Part shown: positions 9,051 to 16,961 of the stretch, in pieces
Numbering within the stretch: the stretch's first letter is position 1
How the letters are laid out: every line of letters starts with the position of its first letter
Source of the DNA: Chloroflexi bacterium UBA6077
GTDB lineage: Bacteria > Chloroflexota > UBA6077
Reading direction: 5' to 3'
DNA: 64,000 nt
Assembly: GCA_002436065.1 (NCBI GenBank)
Contig: DIXP01000094.1
Coordinates: forward strand, 79,788 to 143,787
The notes under the pieces: generated by a model
What the model saw: only the letters and a program-made list of their open reading frames with translations
Told to the model about the DNA's origin: nothing
The model's database searches: none
Made by a program: the position numbers and the translations under genes

Positions 9051-9333
9051 GCTCTATCGCCGTAGGTTTCCGCCGATGCAGGGTACTCGCAAGAGGCTCT
9101 CCCCTATGGGCAGGCAGCCGCAACACCGGCGAGGAGTAGGCGATGCCCCAAGCATCGTGGCCAATCATGCTCTTAACCTGTGTGTCTCAGGCAAAGGCAA
9201 GAGATGTGCCATAAGACATGTCGAACTGAGCCCCACTGTTGTTATTATGAGCGTAGATAGTTAAACTTAGTGGAATGTAGCTTAACTCAGCGTTCCTGTT
9301 GAGGGGCCTAGTGGAACGAGGAGAGCGAGTGAG
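9051..9333. other. Intergenic region, no gene seen
   Basis: About 280 bp between the ends of the hldE and scpB transcription units, lower in GC than its surroundings (AT-rich around 9235-9290). It should hold the minus-strand promoter for the hldE operon. I could not identify a convincing -35/-10 pair, a hairpin or an RNA gene. Confidence 0.4.
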
Positions 9334-9906
9334 CTATCCCTCGCTGGTGGCGATGGGGATTGGGGGCAGGTCATCGACCGCGTCGATGCCCAGGAGTTGA
9401 AGGAACTCAGGGGTAGTCCCGTAAAGGGTTGGCCGCCCGACTGTCTCCCGACGGCCGACCTCCGCGACCAGGCCTCGGTTCAAGAGAGTGGTCACGGCAC
9501 TGTCGGAGTTCACGCCCCGGACCATTTCGACGTCACCCCTGGTCACAGGCTGCCGGTAGGCGACGATGGCCAGCGTTTCCAGGGCAGCTCGAGACAGCTT
9601 AGTCGGCCGGTCCAAGCCCAACAGCGCCTCCACGTAGGGAGCAGAGGCCGGATCTGTCACCAGGGTGAGTTCGTCCCCATGCCGCAGAACCCGAAGGCCT
9701 AGAGGAGGATGTTCGTGGAGGTAGACGAGAGTCTCCTCCAAGTTTGAAGGCTGGGCGCCGAGAGCGCGGGCAACTTCCTCCAATCCGAGGAGCCCGCCCG
9801 CGGCAAATAGAAGCGCAACCAGATGCTTAGCCTGATCCAGGAAAGGGGTCTCCAGACTAGCCGACTTGATGACTGGAAGCTGAGCCTGCTCCAAGGGTGA
9901 TTCCAT
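9334..9906 (-). CDS. scpB: Segregation and condensation protein B
   Basis: A 190-aa ScpB, the kleisin-associated winged-helix dimer of the SMC-ScpAB complex that compacts and segregates the chromosome. Two winged-helix repeats are seen: AKHLVALLFAAGGLLGLEEV and LSRAALETLAIVAYRQPVTR. The latter, with GDVEMVRGVNSDSAV and VGRRETVGRPTLYGTTPEFL, is diagnostic. I choose ATG 9906 (MESPLEQAQLP) because it avoids a 68-bp overlap with the next gene; GTG 9987 is in frame but adds an Arg-rich, non-conserved leader. scpA is not in the window. Confidence 0.9.
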   Translation of the reverse strand: MESPLEQAQLPVIKSASLETPFLDQAKHLVALLFAAGGLLGLEEVARALGAQPSNLEETLVYLHEHPPLGLRVLRHGDELTLVTDPASAPYVEALLGLDRPTKLSRAALETLAIVAYRQPVTRGDVEMVRGVNSDSAVTTLLNRGLVAEVGRRETVGRPTLYGTTPEFLQLLGIDAVDDLPPIPIATSEG

Positions 9907-9919
9907 CAAGCCAGCAGAC

Positions 9920-10501
9920 TCAGACGCGGAAAGGGTCGCTACCGGCAGTGTCCGCCTCGGGCGTCGAACCGCGACGATCGGCCCCACTGTGCCTGACAGT
10001 CACCTTGAGCGATCTGACCGGCACGCCCATTCGAGTCTCGGCCTCGCTGCGCACGGCCTGCACAACCTCTTCGCTCTTCTGGGGAATGTCGATGTCGGCA
10101 TCGGTGTTCAGCCGAAGCTGGATGTCCACTGCCTTGCCCCGGCTGCGAATAGTGGGTGCAGCCTCTCGAACCCCGATGATGGACTCCGCCACCCTCTTCA
10201 CCCGCAGGGCCACCGATTCGTTGGTCAATTCAGCGGTGCCGCCGGCCATCTGGGCCACGATCACCGACTGGCGCGTCGGAGGCCGCAACTCCGCGACGAG
10301 CAGCAGGAAAGCCGCCACAGTCATCAGCAGCCCCACCAGTGCCCCTATCAGCTGCGTTGCAGGCGTGATCCCGGTCTCGGCCACCTCGAGGGCGTTGAGA
10401 AGCGCGATAATTGTCGGCATGGGGAGCAGCGATATCACCAGGGTAACTGCTATGAAGGCCACCAGGATGAGAGACATCGCGATACGGTTGAACACGTTCA
10501 T
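9920..10501 (-). CDS. amaP: Alkaline-shock membrane anchor protein, AmaP/Asp23-like
   Basis: A 193-aa membrane protein. Two N-terminal hydrophobic helices (about residues 8-30 and 50-70) are followed by an Asp23-like cytoplasmic domain: VALRVKRVAESIIGVREAAP then VDIQLRLNTDADIDIP. AmaP tethers Asp23-family proteins to the membrane in Gram-positive bacteria and is also annotated in Chloroflexota. It sits 13 bp upstream of scpB in the same direction, so the two are probably co-transcribed. The last 20 residues are polar and look disordered. Confidence 0.8.
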   Translation of the reverse strand: MNVFNRIAMSLILVAFIAVTLVISLLPMPTIIALLNALEVAETGITPATQLIGALVGLLMTVAAFLLLVAELRPPTRQSVIVAQMAGGTAELTNESVALRVKRVAESIIGVREAAPTIRSRGKAVDIQLRLNTDADIDIPQKSEEVVQAVRSEAETRMGVPVRSLKVTVRHSGADRRGSTPEADTAGSDPFRV

Positions 10502-10534
10502 TCTGCCAACCTCTGCAAAGCTATCAGTTCGCGA

Positions 10535-13432
10535 TTATAGCACGGTGGCGCGGGAGCGCCGCCAGTGGTCGGCGCCCAGTATCAGCAGCGCAAGCAACAC
10601 GAAGGCAATACTCGCCAGACTGATCCTCAAACCGGCCTGAAAGGACTGGGGTTCGTACCTGAACACCACGGTGTGGGAGCCCTCGTCCACCAACACCCCT
10701 CTGAACAGGTAATTGGCCCTCTCGATAGGGGTTTCGACGCCATCCACAAACGCCTTCCAGCCAGGATAATAGACGTCGGACAGGACCAGATAGGCATCGT
10801 GGCCGGCCCTCACGTCGACCACCACCTCTTCAGGCCTGTAGGACCGGATGCTCGCCTCCAGGGGCTCGTACCTCACATCAGCTGCACGGTAGATCGCACG
10901 AGCAGTGGCAGAGGGCGAAAGCACTGCCAGCTGATCCAGAGGCAGATCTGGAGCCCGAAGCATCTCCAGGGCAAGGGAATCGTCTCTCACTGCCGTCCTG
11001 GACACCAGATAGGCCCTGGGCAGGAGGTCGCGACGACTGTACAGCTTCATGTCGAAGAAGCTCTGACGGTCGATCTGGTCCGAGAGCACCAGCGGGTAGG
11101 AGTCGCCCCCCGCATCGTCGATGAGGGTGATGGCTCGTATCCGTGTCCTCGACCCCTCCAGGGTGTTCTGCACTGTGATCTCTTTGATCCTGTTTCGATT
11201 GGGGAGGGAGATCTTGGCGAAATACTCCGTGCTCTGCTCTTCCGGAGTCCAGCTGGGAACCAGCAGGGGCTTCATGTGAGCGGCGGGCCCAGAATGGTCG
11301 TCCTGCTCGGGGGTCTCTCCCGTTTCGTATCCAAGCCGCAGGGGTATGGGGTAGGTAGCTCCGTAGCTGTCGGTCACCCGAAGCACTGCCGCCACGGTGC
11401 CCTGTGCCTGATCCCTGGCGCCCTCGATGCTGGAAATGACGCCCACGGACGTTACGTTCAGGTCCGGCATTCGCTGGAGGCGCACCCTCTCATCGTGTCC
11501 GACCATGAGGCTGAAGGCCCGATCGTAGTAGACATTGTCTATACGAGCATCCTGGATCTTTCCGTGGAGAATGTAGCGCACGTTCATCAGGTCCAGTAAG
11601 TGGGAAGGCGGGGCGTACAGCAGGTGCAGCCTCAGTTGATTGTCCGCGGGTATCCCCGACGATGGCAATAGAAGCGATTTCAGCTCTGCGAAGCGTCTGA
11701 GGGGAAGGATCCCGCCGTCGTACCCGTCCACCATCTCGATGCCATACTCCATCGGCAGGTTGGCGGCCAACACTTCGCCCAGTTTCACGTTGACCATAAA
11801 CTGGATCAACGCGTCTGGGTGCAGCCAGGCGTAGTCCCGCTTGTAGTCCGGAGTCTCCTTCACCTCGTAGCGATCGGTGGCGAAGGTCAGCAGCCGTCCG
11901 GGGTTTTCTGTGCTGGCCGCGTCCTGGAGCAGCGCCGATGTGCTGGCTCGCTCGGGGCGATATGCCTCGTAGGGGATCGGGTGTCTGAGCGAACTGCTCT
12001 CCCCTGCCAGCCACAACTCCCCTGACGTCACCGCCAACAACAACCCCAGGGAAACCCATCCCGCCCGGCGGCCGAGCGAGCCCATGGCGACCAGCGCCAG
12101 GGTCAACGCCGCCAGTGTGACCCACACCTCTATGTCCTCGTACCGAGGTTGTGGCATAGCCCACTGGTAGGCGAAGTAGAACACGAAGACCGCGGCACCC
12201 AGCACCAGGTTTCCGCCCAGGAACCCCAGCAGCCTCGGCGCCTTCTCCCCCCAGCTACGCCTGTTCAGGGCAGGTCGATGGGCCAGGTCGTGGACCAGTT
12301 GAGCCCCGAGGCCGGCGAGGCCACATATCCCGAAGGTGTACACCAGGAGCCACCGAGCCGGGACCCGGAAGAGGTCGAGACCCGGGACCAGATCGAACAG
12401 CCGGGGGTAGAGGGGATTGAACTGCCCCATGGCCATGAACAGGCCCAACCCAGTGAGGAAGGCCATGAAGGCGGTGACCGGGCGAGCCATCCAGGCAATG
12501 ACCGCGAGGATGGCCAGCACCACCGGCACAACGCCCACGTAACCCACGAACTCGCTGAACAACTCGGAAGGATAGGTGGATAGGATGGTGTACAGCAGGG
12601 TTGTGGGAGGTAACGAGAAAGAGACCACCTCGTGATAGGCCATCCCTCCCCCGCGGATCGACTCCCTCGACAGCTCGAAGGAGGGAAGCAGCTGAACAGC
12701 CGTCAATCCGGCCTCGACCACCCCAGCCACTGTCAGGTAGACAAGAGGTCTCAGCCTCCTGATGGCCCGCCCCTCTTTGAGGGCCTGGACACCGATGGTG
12801 GCCGGGACCATAACCCTCCATAGCCCCAGACAACCCAGGGCGACCATACTGAAGTACCACTCCTGTGTGTGGCCCGCCAGCAGTTGGAGCGCCCCAACCA
12901 GGCCGGTGGCAATCGCCAGGGCGAGGCTGCGGCGCCGAATGGCCTCATCGAAAGCCACCAGCAGCAACGGCAGCCAGACCGACACGTTCAGCTGGTTGAT
13001 GTGGCCCACCTGGTTCAGCAGAAAGCCGCTGAAGGTGAAGGAGGTGGCAGCCAGCAGCGCCGGAAGAAACGAGACTCCCAGGGTTCGCCGGGAGAATATG
13101 TACATGGCCAGGCCGGCCAACAGCAGGTGCCCCAGCAGGGAGGCAGTGTAGGCGTAGGGTATCGGCAGGTAAAGAAACAGCGCGTTCAGAGGGTACAGGA
13201 CGGCGGTCTGAACGTTGGCAAAGAAGGGCGATCCCAGAAAGAGGTATGGGTTCCACAGAGGAAACCTTCCCTGCAGCAGGCTCTCAGCGGCATACTGGCG
13301 CAGAGGGTAGAAGTACACGAAGGCATCGTAGTCCCCCAGGATCAGCCCCTGGAAGATCAACGGACTATAGAAAAGGGCCACCAGGGCAGCCAGAACGGCC
13401 ACCGCTGCCGCCCCCACAAGCAGCCTGCGCAC
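10535..13432 (-). CDS. YfhO-family integral membrane protein
   Basis: A 965-aa polytopic membrane protein. The N-terminal two thirds carry about 12 hydrophobic segments with the GT-C-like first loop LILGDYDAFVYFYPLRQYAA and FPLWNPYLFLGSPFFANVQT, a typical YfhO/DUF start. A large extracytoplasmic domain follows (about 470-930) with PGWKAFVDGVETPIERANYL near the C-terminus, also characteristic of YfhO. It ends with one more helix. YfhO is linked to glycosylation of lipoteichoic acid in Bacillus; here it probably transfers sugar from a lipid carrier outside the membrane. It is a single gene with GTG start. Confidence 0.82.
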   Translation of the reverse strand: MRRLLVGAAAVAVLAALVALFYSPLIFQGLILGDYDAFVYFYPLRQYAAESLLQGRFPLWNPYLFLGSPFFANVQTAVLYPLNALFLYLPIPYAYTASLLGHLLLAGLAMYIFSRRTLGVSFLPALLAATSFTFSGFLLNQVGHINQLNVSVWLPLLLVAFDEAIRRRSLALAIATGLVGALQLLAGHTQEWYFSMVALGCLGLWRVMVPATIGVQALKEGRAIRRLRPLVYLTVAGVVEAGLTAVQLLPSFELSRESIRGGGMAYHEVVSFSLPPTTLLYTILSTYPSELFSEFVGYVGVVPVVLAILAVIAWMARPVTAFMAFLTGLGLFMAMGQFNPLYPRLFDLVPGLDLFRVPARWLLVYTFGICGLAGLGAQLVHDLAHRPALNRRSWGEKAPRLLGFLGGNLVLGAAVFVFYFAYQWAMPQPRYEDIEVWVTLAALTLALVAMGSLGRRAGWVSLGLLLAVTSGELWLAGESSSLRHPIPYEAYRPERASTSALLQDAASTENPGRLLTFATDRYEVKETPDYKRDYAWLHPDALIQFMVNVKLGEVLAANLPMEYGIEMVDGYDGGILPLRRFAELKSLLLPSSGIPADNQLRLHLLYAPPSHLLDLMNVRYILHGKIQDARIDNVYYDRAFSLMVGHDERVRLQRMPDLNVTSVGVISSIEGARDQAQGTVAAVLRVTDSYGATYPIPLRLGYETGETPEQDDHSGPAAHMKPLLVPSWTPEEQSTEYFAKISLPNRNRIKEITVQNTLEGSRTRIRAITLIDDAGGDSYPLVLSDQIDRQSFFDMKLYSRRDLLPRAYLVSRTAVRDDSLALEMLRAPDLPLDQLAVLSPSATARAIYRAADVRYEPLEASIRSYRPEEVVVDVRAGHDAYLVLSDVYYPGWKAFVDGVETPIERANYLFRGVLVDEGSHTVVFRYEPQSFQAGLRISLASIAFVLLALLILGADHWRRSRATVL

Positions 13433-13968
13433 GGTTATTCCTCATGCTGAAGTTGGTTGATGGAGATGGGAGGCTCGCCTCTATAGGAAAACAGACGAAA
13501 AGGCAGGCGAACGCCGGACAATTCTAGCTTAGCCCTGGCGTGGCCATCAAGCGTTGGCATAGGGCTTGCCCTCCCTGCGCCAACACCGCTCCAAGGGTGC
13601 TCAATCGAGTGGACCGGGAGCGGTGTGGGACTATGGAGTCACAAGAGGAAACCAACGAAGAGTGGATTACGGAGGGTATCCGGCATGACAATTAAGCAGC
13701 GCGGAACCCCTCTGGACACGATCTTGCTCAAGGTTGTATACCCATTTCTCTACCACTCGGGGTTGAGAAAGCAGCTACCTAGATGGCAGTTGTGGCATCG
13801 GGAAGTCCCCAATGCCCCCGCACCGTCGCCTGCCATCAGCCTTGAGTCGAGGAGACGGCGCCAGAAGGCGACTCGCCAACTGCCCGCAACGACTCTCAGC
13901 CACAAGAGAGCCGCTTAGCGTCACCACGCCGCCCAGGCCAGCACCCTGGGCGGCGCTCCTTATTCGGT
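13433..13968. other. Intergenic region upstream of the ribosomal protein operon
   Basis: About 540 bp with no recognised gene. A 97-codon open frame (13625-13918, GTG start) and a 20-codon ATG frame at 13632 exist. Neither resembles a known family or has a strong ribosome binding site, although the longer one is rather Arg/Lys-rich. The infC gene that usually precedes rpmI is not here. The 3' part holds a strong hairpin (see 13927-13955). Confidence 0.4.
13927..13955 (+). terminator. Strong hairpin upstream of rpmI promoter
   Basis: Perfect 11-bp arms CGCCGCCCAGG (13927-13937) and CCTGGGCGGCG (13945-13955) enclose a 7-nt loop and are followed by a moderately T-rich stretch (CTCCTTATTCGGTTT). 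It sits just before the rpmI promoter, so it could end incoming transcription. An attenuator function is less likely, as it lies upstream of the predicted start. Confidence 0.55.
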
Positions 13969-13997
13969 TTGCACGGGGGAAAAGGCCATGCTATACT
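13969..13997 (+). promoter_or_regulatory. Predicted sigma-70 promoter of rpmI-rplT
   Basis: TTGCAC (13969-13974) and TATACT (13992-13997) are separated by exactly 17 bp, and a TG dinucleotide one base before the -10 makes it an extended -10. Transcription should begin near 14004, giving a roughly 40-nt leader before rpmI. This is the best housekeeping promoter match I found in the window. Confidence 0.72.
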
Positions 13998-14041
13998 CCC
14001 TTATTGCCATCTACAGTCGCCAAGCAGGAGTAGTCATACCG

Positions 14042-14242
14042 ATGCCTAAACTGAAGACCCACAAGGGGGCGGCCCACCGCTTCCACATCACCGGCTCAGG
14101 GAAGGTGATGCGTACCAAGCACGGCAAGAGCCATCTGCGGCGCAATCGCTCAGCTAGAGCCAAACGGCAGTACGACGAGATGCTGCCCGTGGCGCGCGCG
14201 GATATCGAGAGAATCAAGAAACTCCTACCTTACGGCGCTTAG
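14042..14242 (+). CDS. rpmI: 50S ribosomal protein L35
   Basis: A 66-aa bL35. MPKLKTHKGAAHRFHITGSG is the near-universal beginning, followed by a basic stretch including HGKSHLRRNRSARAKRQ. It binds 23S rRNA in the large subunit. The start at ATG 14042 is fixed by homology, with AGGAG upstream; the frame is open to 13988 but that extension is leader sequence. It precedes rplT by 137 bp. The usual infC is missing from the cluster in this window. Confidence 0.97.
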   Translation: MPKLKTHKGAAHRFHITGSGKVMRTKHGKSHLRRNRSARAKRQYDEMLPVARADIERIKKLLPYGA

Positions 14243-14379
14243 GATCGTTGCCAGGCAACTTCGCAATCTATCATCGGTGATATTGCCGTTTCCAGGTCCA
14301 GCTTTCCATCCCAGGGGTGACTGTCCCAGTTCTCCCTGGCCACGCGAGACTGGACCGGTTGTTTGCTCAGGAGGAACTA

Positions 14380-14739
14380 TTGGCTAGAGTTAAGCGTGGG
14401 GTCGCGGCTCACCGACGCCACAAGAAGATCCTCGCCCTGGCGAAAGGGCACTCCGGGGTCAGGGCTACCCATTTCCGCAAGGCCAACGAGTCGGTCATGA
14501 AGGCCCTGTCCTACCAGTATCGGGACCGGCGGGCCCGCAAGGGGGATTTCCACAGGTTGTGGATCACCCGCATCAATGCAGCCGTGCGGTCTCTGGGCAT
14601 GACCTACGCCCAGTTCATGGCGGCGCTCAAGGCCAACAGTGTGGGAATCGATCGGAAGATCCTCGCCGACATGGCCGTGAACGATGCTGCAGGCTTTACC
14701 CAGTTGGTCAGGCGGGTTCAGGGTAGCCCAGCCGTCTAG
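14380..14739 (+). CDS. rplT: 50S ribosomal protein L20
   Basis: A 119-aa bL20. With a TTG start at 14380 it reads MARVKRGVAAHRRHKKILAL, the canonical bL20 N-terminus, and CAGGAGG lies 7 nt upstream. YRDRRARKGDFHRLWITRIN is the conserved RNA-binding core. bL20 is needed early in 50S assembly and in some bacteria represses its own operon by binding the leader; no such leader fold was identified here. Choosing the farther upstream GTG at 14317 would add a non-conserved 21-residue extension. Confidence 0.96.
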   Translation: MARVKRGVAAHRRHKKILALAKGHSGVRATHFRKANESVMKALSYQYRDRRARKGDFHRLWITRINAAVRSLGMTYAQFMAALKANSVGIDRKILADMAVNDAAGFTQLVRRVQGSPAV

Positions 14740-14782
14740 CGTTCTGCTCGGGAGAACCCGAGGGCCGAGCCTGACCAAGACT

Positions 14783-15118
14783 GAGGACTAAGGACTGAGA
14801 GCTGAGTAGAGATCACTCGGCTCCCAGTCCTCAGTCCTCAGTTTGCGTTTGGCAGCGGTGCGTTCTGAGGGAGGCCTGTCATCCTGAGCGTGGAGCGAAG
14901 GATCCCCTGTTGGGGAGGAGAGGCGATTCGCTCTGATGGCCGGTGGCGACAGGGCTCGTGCGAAAATGAATCGCGACATCTCCACGGGGAACAGGAGATC
15001 CTTCGCTCGACGCTCTGGATGACATCAGGGGTAGGGCCAGGATGACATCGAGGGTAGGGCCAGGGTGACAGGGGAGCTCAGGGTGACGGATGGAGGCGGG
15101 ATGACAGATGGAGGCGGG
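14783..15118. repeat. Cluster of dispersed inverted and tandem repeats after rplT
   Basis: Three structures fill the gap. 14783-14841 has arms built of CTGAGGACT/AGTCCTCAG units, able to form a hairpin and perhaps end the rplT transcript. 14875-14911 and 14987-15032 are imperfect inverted copies around TCATCCTGAG and GAGCGAAGGATC; the same repeat recurs at 41406-41492. 15018-15119 has short direct repeats: two units ending AGGGTAGGGCCAG, then two units of GATGGAGGCGGGAT. No gene is seen. Confidence 0.6.
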
Positions 15119-15937
15119 ATGAGGGGGGTGGAAAGCCCATCCAATCCCGTGGTTCAGAGGATGAGGGGACTCCACACTGCTGCTGGGCGGCGCGAACAGG
15201 GGGAGTTTCTGATCGAGGGCACCCGCCTGGTTGGGGAAGCAGTGGCTGCTTCCTGGCCAATCGGGGTGGCACTCTACGATGCGGAGCGGGCTCGGTCCGA
15301 TGAGAGGCTGGCATCGCTGGTGGGGCAGATCCCGAACGCCCTGCCTGCCTCCCCCAGGGCCATCAAGCACGCCAGCGACACGGTGACCCCCCAGGGGATT
15401 GTGGCCACCGCGCGGATGCCGGCCCGACTCGATGCGATCGACCCGACCGAACCCATCGTCCTGATCCTGGACGGGCTCGCCGATCCTGGAAACGCCGGGA
15501 CACTGCTGCGCTCGGCCCTGGCCGCCGGCGTGCGGACGGTACTGGCCCTCAAAGAGACGGTGGAACTCTTCTCGCCCAAGGTGGTGAGGGCCGGGATGGG
15601 GGCTCATTTTCACCTGAGTCTGCGAGGGGAAGTCACCTGGGGGGAGGTGGAAGCCCTCCTGGGCAACAGCCGGGTATTGGCAGTGGCCGAAGCCTTCGGG
15701 GCTACCCCATACTATCGCTTTGACTGGCACCGCTCGACGGGGCTGATCGTCGGGGGAGAGGCCCACGGCCCCAGCGCCGAGGCGCTGCGCCGGGCGTCGA
15801 CACGCCTATCCATCCCTCTAACGGGAGGAGTTGAATCCCTGAACGCCGCCATAGCCGGCAGCGTGATCCTCTTCGAGGCGAAGAGGCAGCGAGACACGGA
15901 AGGAGGCCGAAGTGCAGGACCGTCTACAACAGCTTAG
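15119..15937 (+). CDS. TrmH-family RNA 2'-O-ribose methyltransferase
   Basis: A SPOUT-class methylase of about 272 aa that uses SAM to methylate a ribose 2'-OH in rRNA or tRNA. An N-terminal substrate-binding domain (EQGEFLIEGTRLVGEAV) is followed by the three SPOUT motifs: DPGNAGTLLRSALAAGV, LIVGGEAHG, and the C-terminal knot IPLTGGVESLNAAIAGSVIL. It lies in the rplT-pheST cluster, the usual place of this gene. The start is uncertain because the upstream DNA is repeat-derived and open; ATG 15119 or GTG 15128 (VESPSNPVVQRM) both fit. It overlaps pheS by 26 bp. Confidence 0.88.
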   Translation: MRGVESPSNPVVQRMRGLHTAAGRREQGEFLIEGTRLVGEAVAASWPIGVALYDAERARSDERLASLVGQIPNALPASPRAIKHASDTVTPQGIVATARMPARLDAIDPTEPIVLILDGLADPGNAGTLLRSALAAGVRTVLALKETVELFSPKVVRAGMGAHFHLSLRGEVTWGEVEALLGNSRVLAVAEAFGATPYYRFDWHRSTGLIVGGEAHGPSAEALRRASTRLSIPLTGGVESLNAAIAGSVILFEAKRQRDTEGGRSAGPSTTA

Positions 15938-16949
15938 AGAGAGGGCGCTGGCCGATCTGGCAGGGGTACATGACACCGCCGAGCTTGAGGGCTGGCGGGT
16001 TGCCTTTCTTGGGAAGAAAGGGCCCCTCACCGAGATACTGAAGGAGTTGGGGCGGCTGCCGGCCGAGGAGCGCCCCGTAATCGGCCAGGCTGCCAACCGG
16101 GTGAAGGTGGAGATGGAGGCCGCCCTGGAGCGACGGGAACAGGAGCTCAAATCTGCCGAACTCCAGCGCGCCCTGGAAGCCGAGAGGATCGACGTGACCC
16201 TGCCCGGCCGCTCCGCGGCCCTGGGACTCCTCCACCCCACCACGCAGATCGTGAACCGCATCGTCTCTATCTTCACCTCCATGGGCTACCAGGCGGTGGA
16301 GGGCCCTGAGGTGGAGCTGGACTACTACAACTTCGAGGCGCTGAACATCCCGCCGGAGCACCCGGCCAGGGAGATGTGGGATACCTTCTACGTCCGCCAG
16401 GGCGAGGAGGGGCCGGACGTGTTGCTGCGAACCCACACCTCCCCCATGCAGGCGCGGGTCATGGAGAAGACAGTGCCCCCCATCCGGGTGGTGGTGCCCG
16501 GACGCTGCTACCGCTACGAGGCCCAGGACGCGTCGCACGAGTCGATGTTCTATCAGATCGAGGGGCTGGCAGTGGATGAAGGGATCACCATGGCCGACCT
16601 GAAGGGCACCCTGACCACCTTCGCCAAGCGGCTGTACGGGCCGGACGTTAGGGTGCGCTTTCGCTGCGACTACTTCCCCTTCGTGGAGCCGGGCGCCGAA
16701 ATGTCCGTCAGCTGCGTTATCTGCAAGGGCGCCGGCTGTCGAGTCTGCAAGGGAACCGGCTGGCTCGAGTTGATGGGCGCCGGCATGGTGCATCCGAAGG
16801 TGTTGGAGGGGGTGGGCTACGACCCGGACCGCTTCACCGGCTTCGCCTTCGGGATGGGTCCGGAGCGCATCGCCATGGTGCGATACGGCATCGACGACAT
16901 CCGGCTCTTCTACGGCAACGACCTGCGCTTCCTGCAGCAGTTCGCATAG
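15912..16949 (+). CDS. pheS: Phenylalanine-tRNA ligase alpha subunit
   Basis: The 345-aa catalytic subunit of the alpha2-beta2 PheRS. An N-terminal coiled coil (about 1-90) binds tRNA. The class II core carries motif 2 (VVVPGRCYRYEAQDASHESM) and motif 3 (GFAFGMGPERIAMVRYGI). A CxxC...CxxC loop (CVICKGAGCRVCKGTGW) is common in bacterial PheS. The start is GTG 15912 with GGAGG 6 nt upstream, inside the TrmH gene. pheT begins 12 bp downstream. Confidence 0.97.
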   Translation: MQDRLQQLRERALADLAGVHDTAELEGWRVAFLGKKGPLTEILKELGRLPAEERPVIGQAANRVKVEMEAALERREQELKSAELQRALEAERIDVTLPGRSAALGLLHPTTQIVNRIVSIFTSMGYQAVEGPEVELDYYNFEALNIPPEHPAREMWDTFYVRQGEEGPDVLLRTHTSPMQARVMEKTVPPIRVVVPGRCYRYEAQDASHESMFYQIEGLAVDEGITMADLKGTLTTFAKRLYGPDVRVRFRCDYFPFVEPGAEMSVSCVICKGAGCRVCKGTGWLELMGAGMVHPKVLEGVGYDPDRFTGFAFGMGPERIAMVRYGIDDIRLFYGNDLRFLQQFA

Positions 16950-16961
16950 GAGGAAACAACG

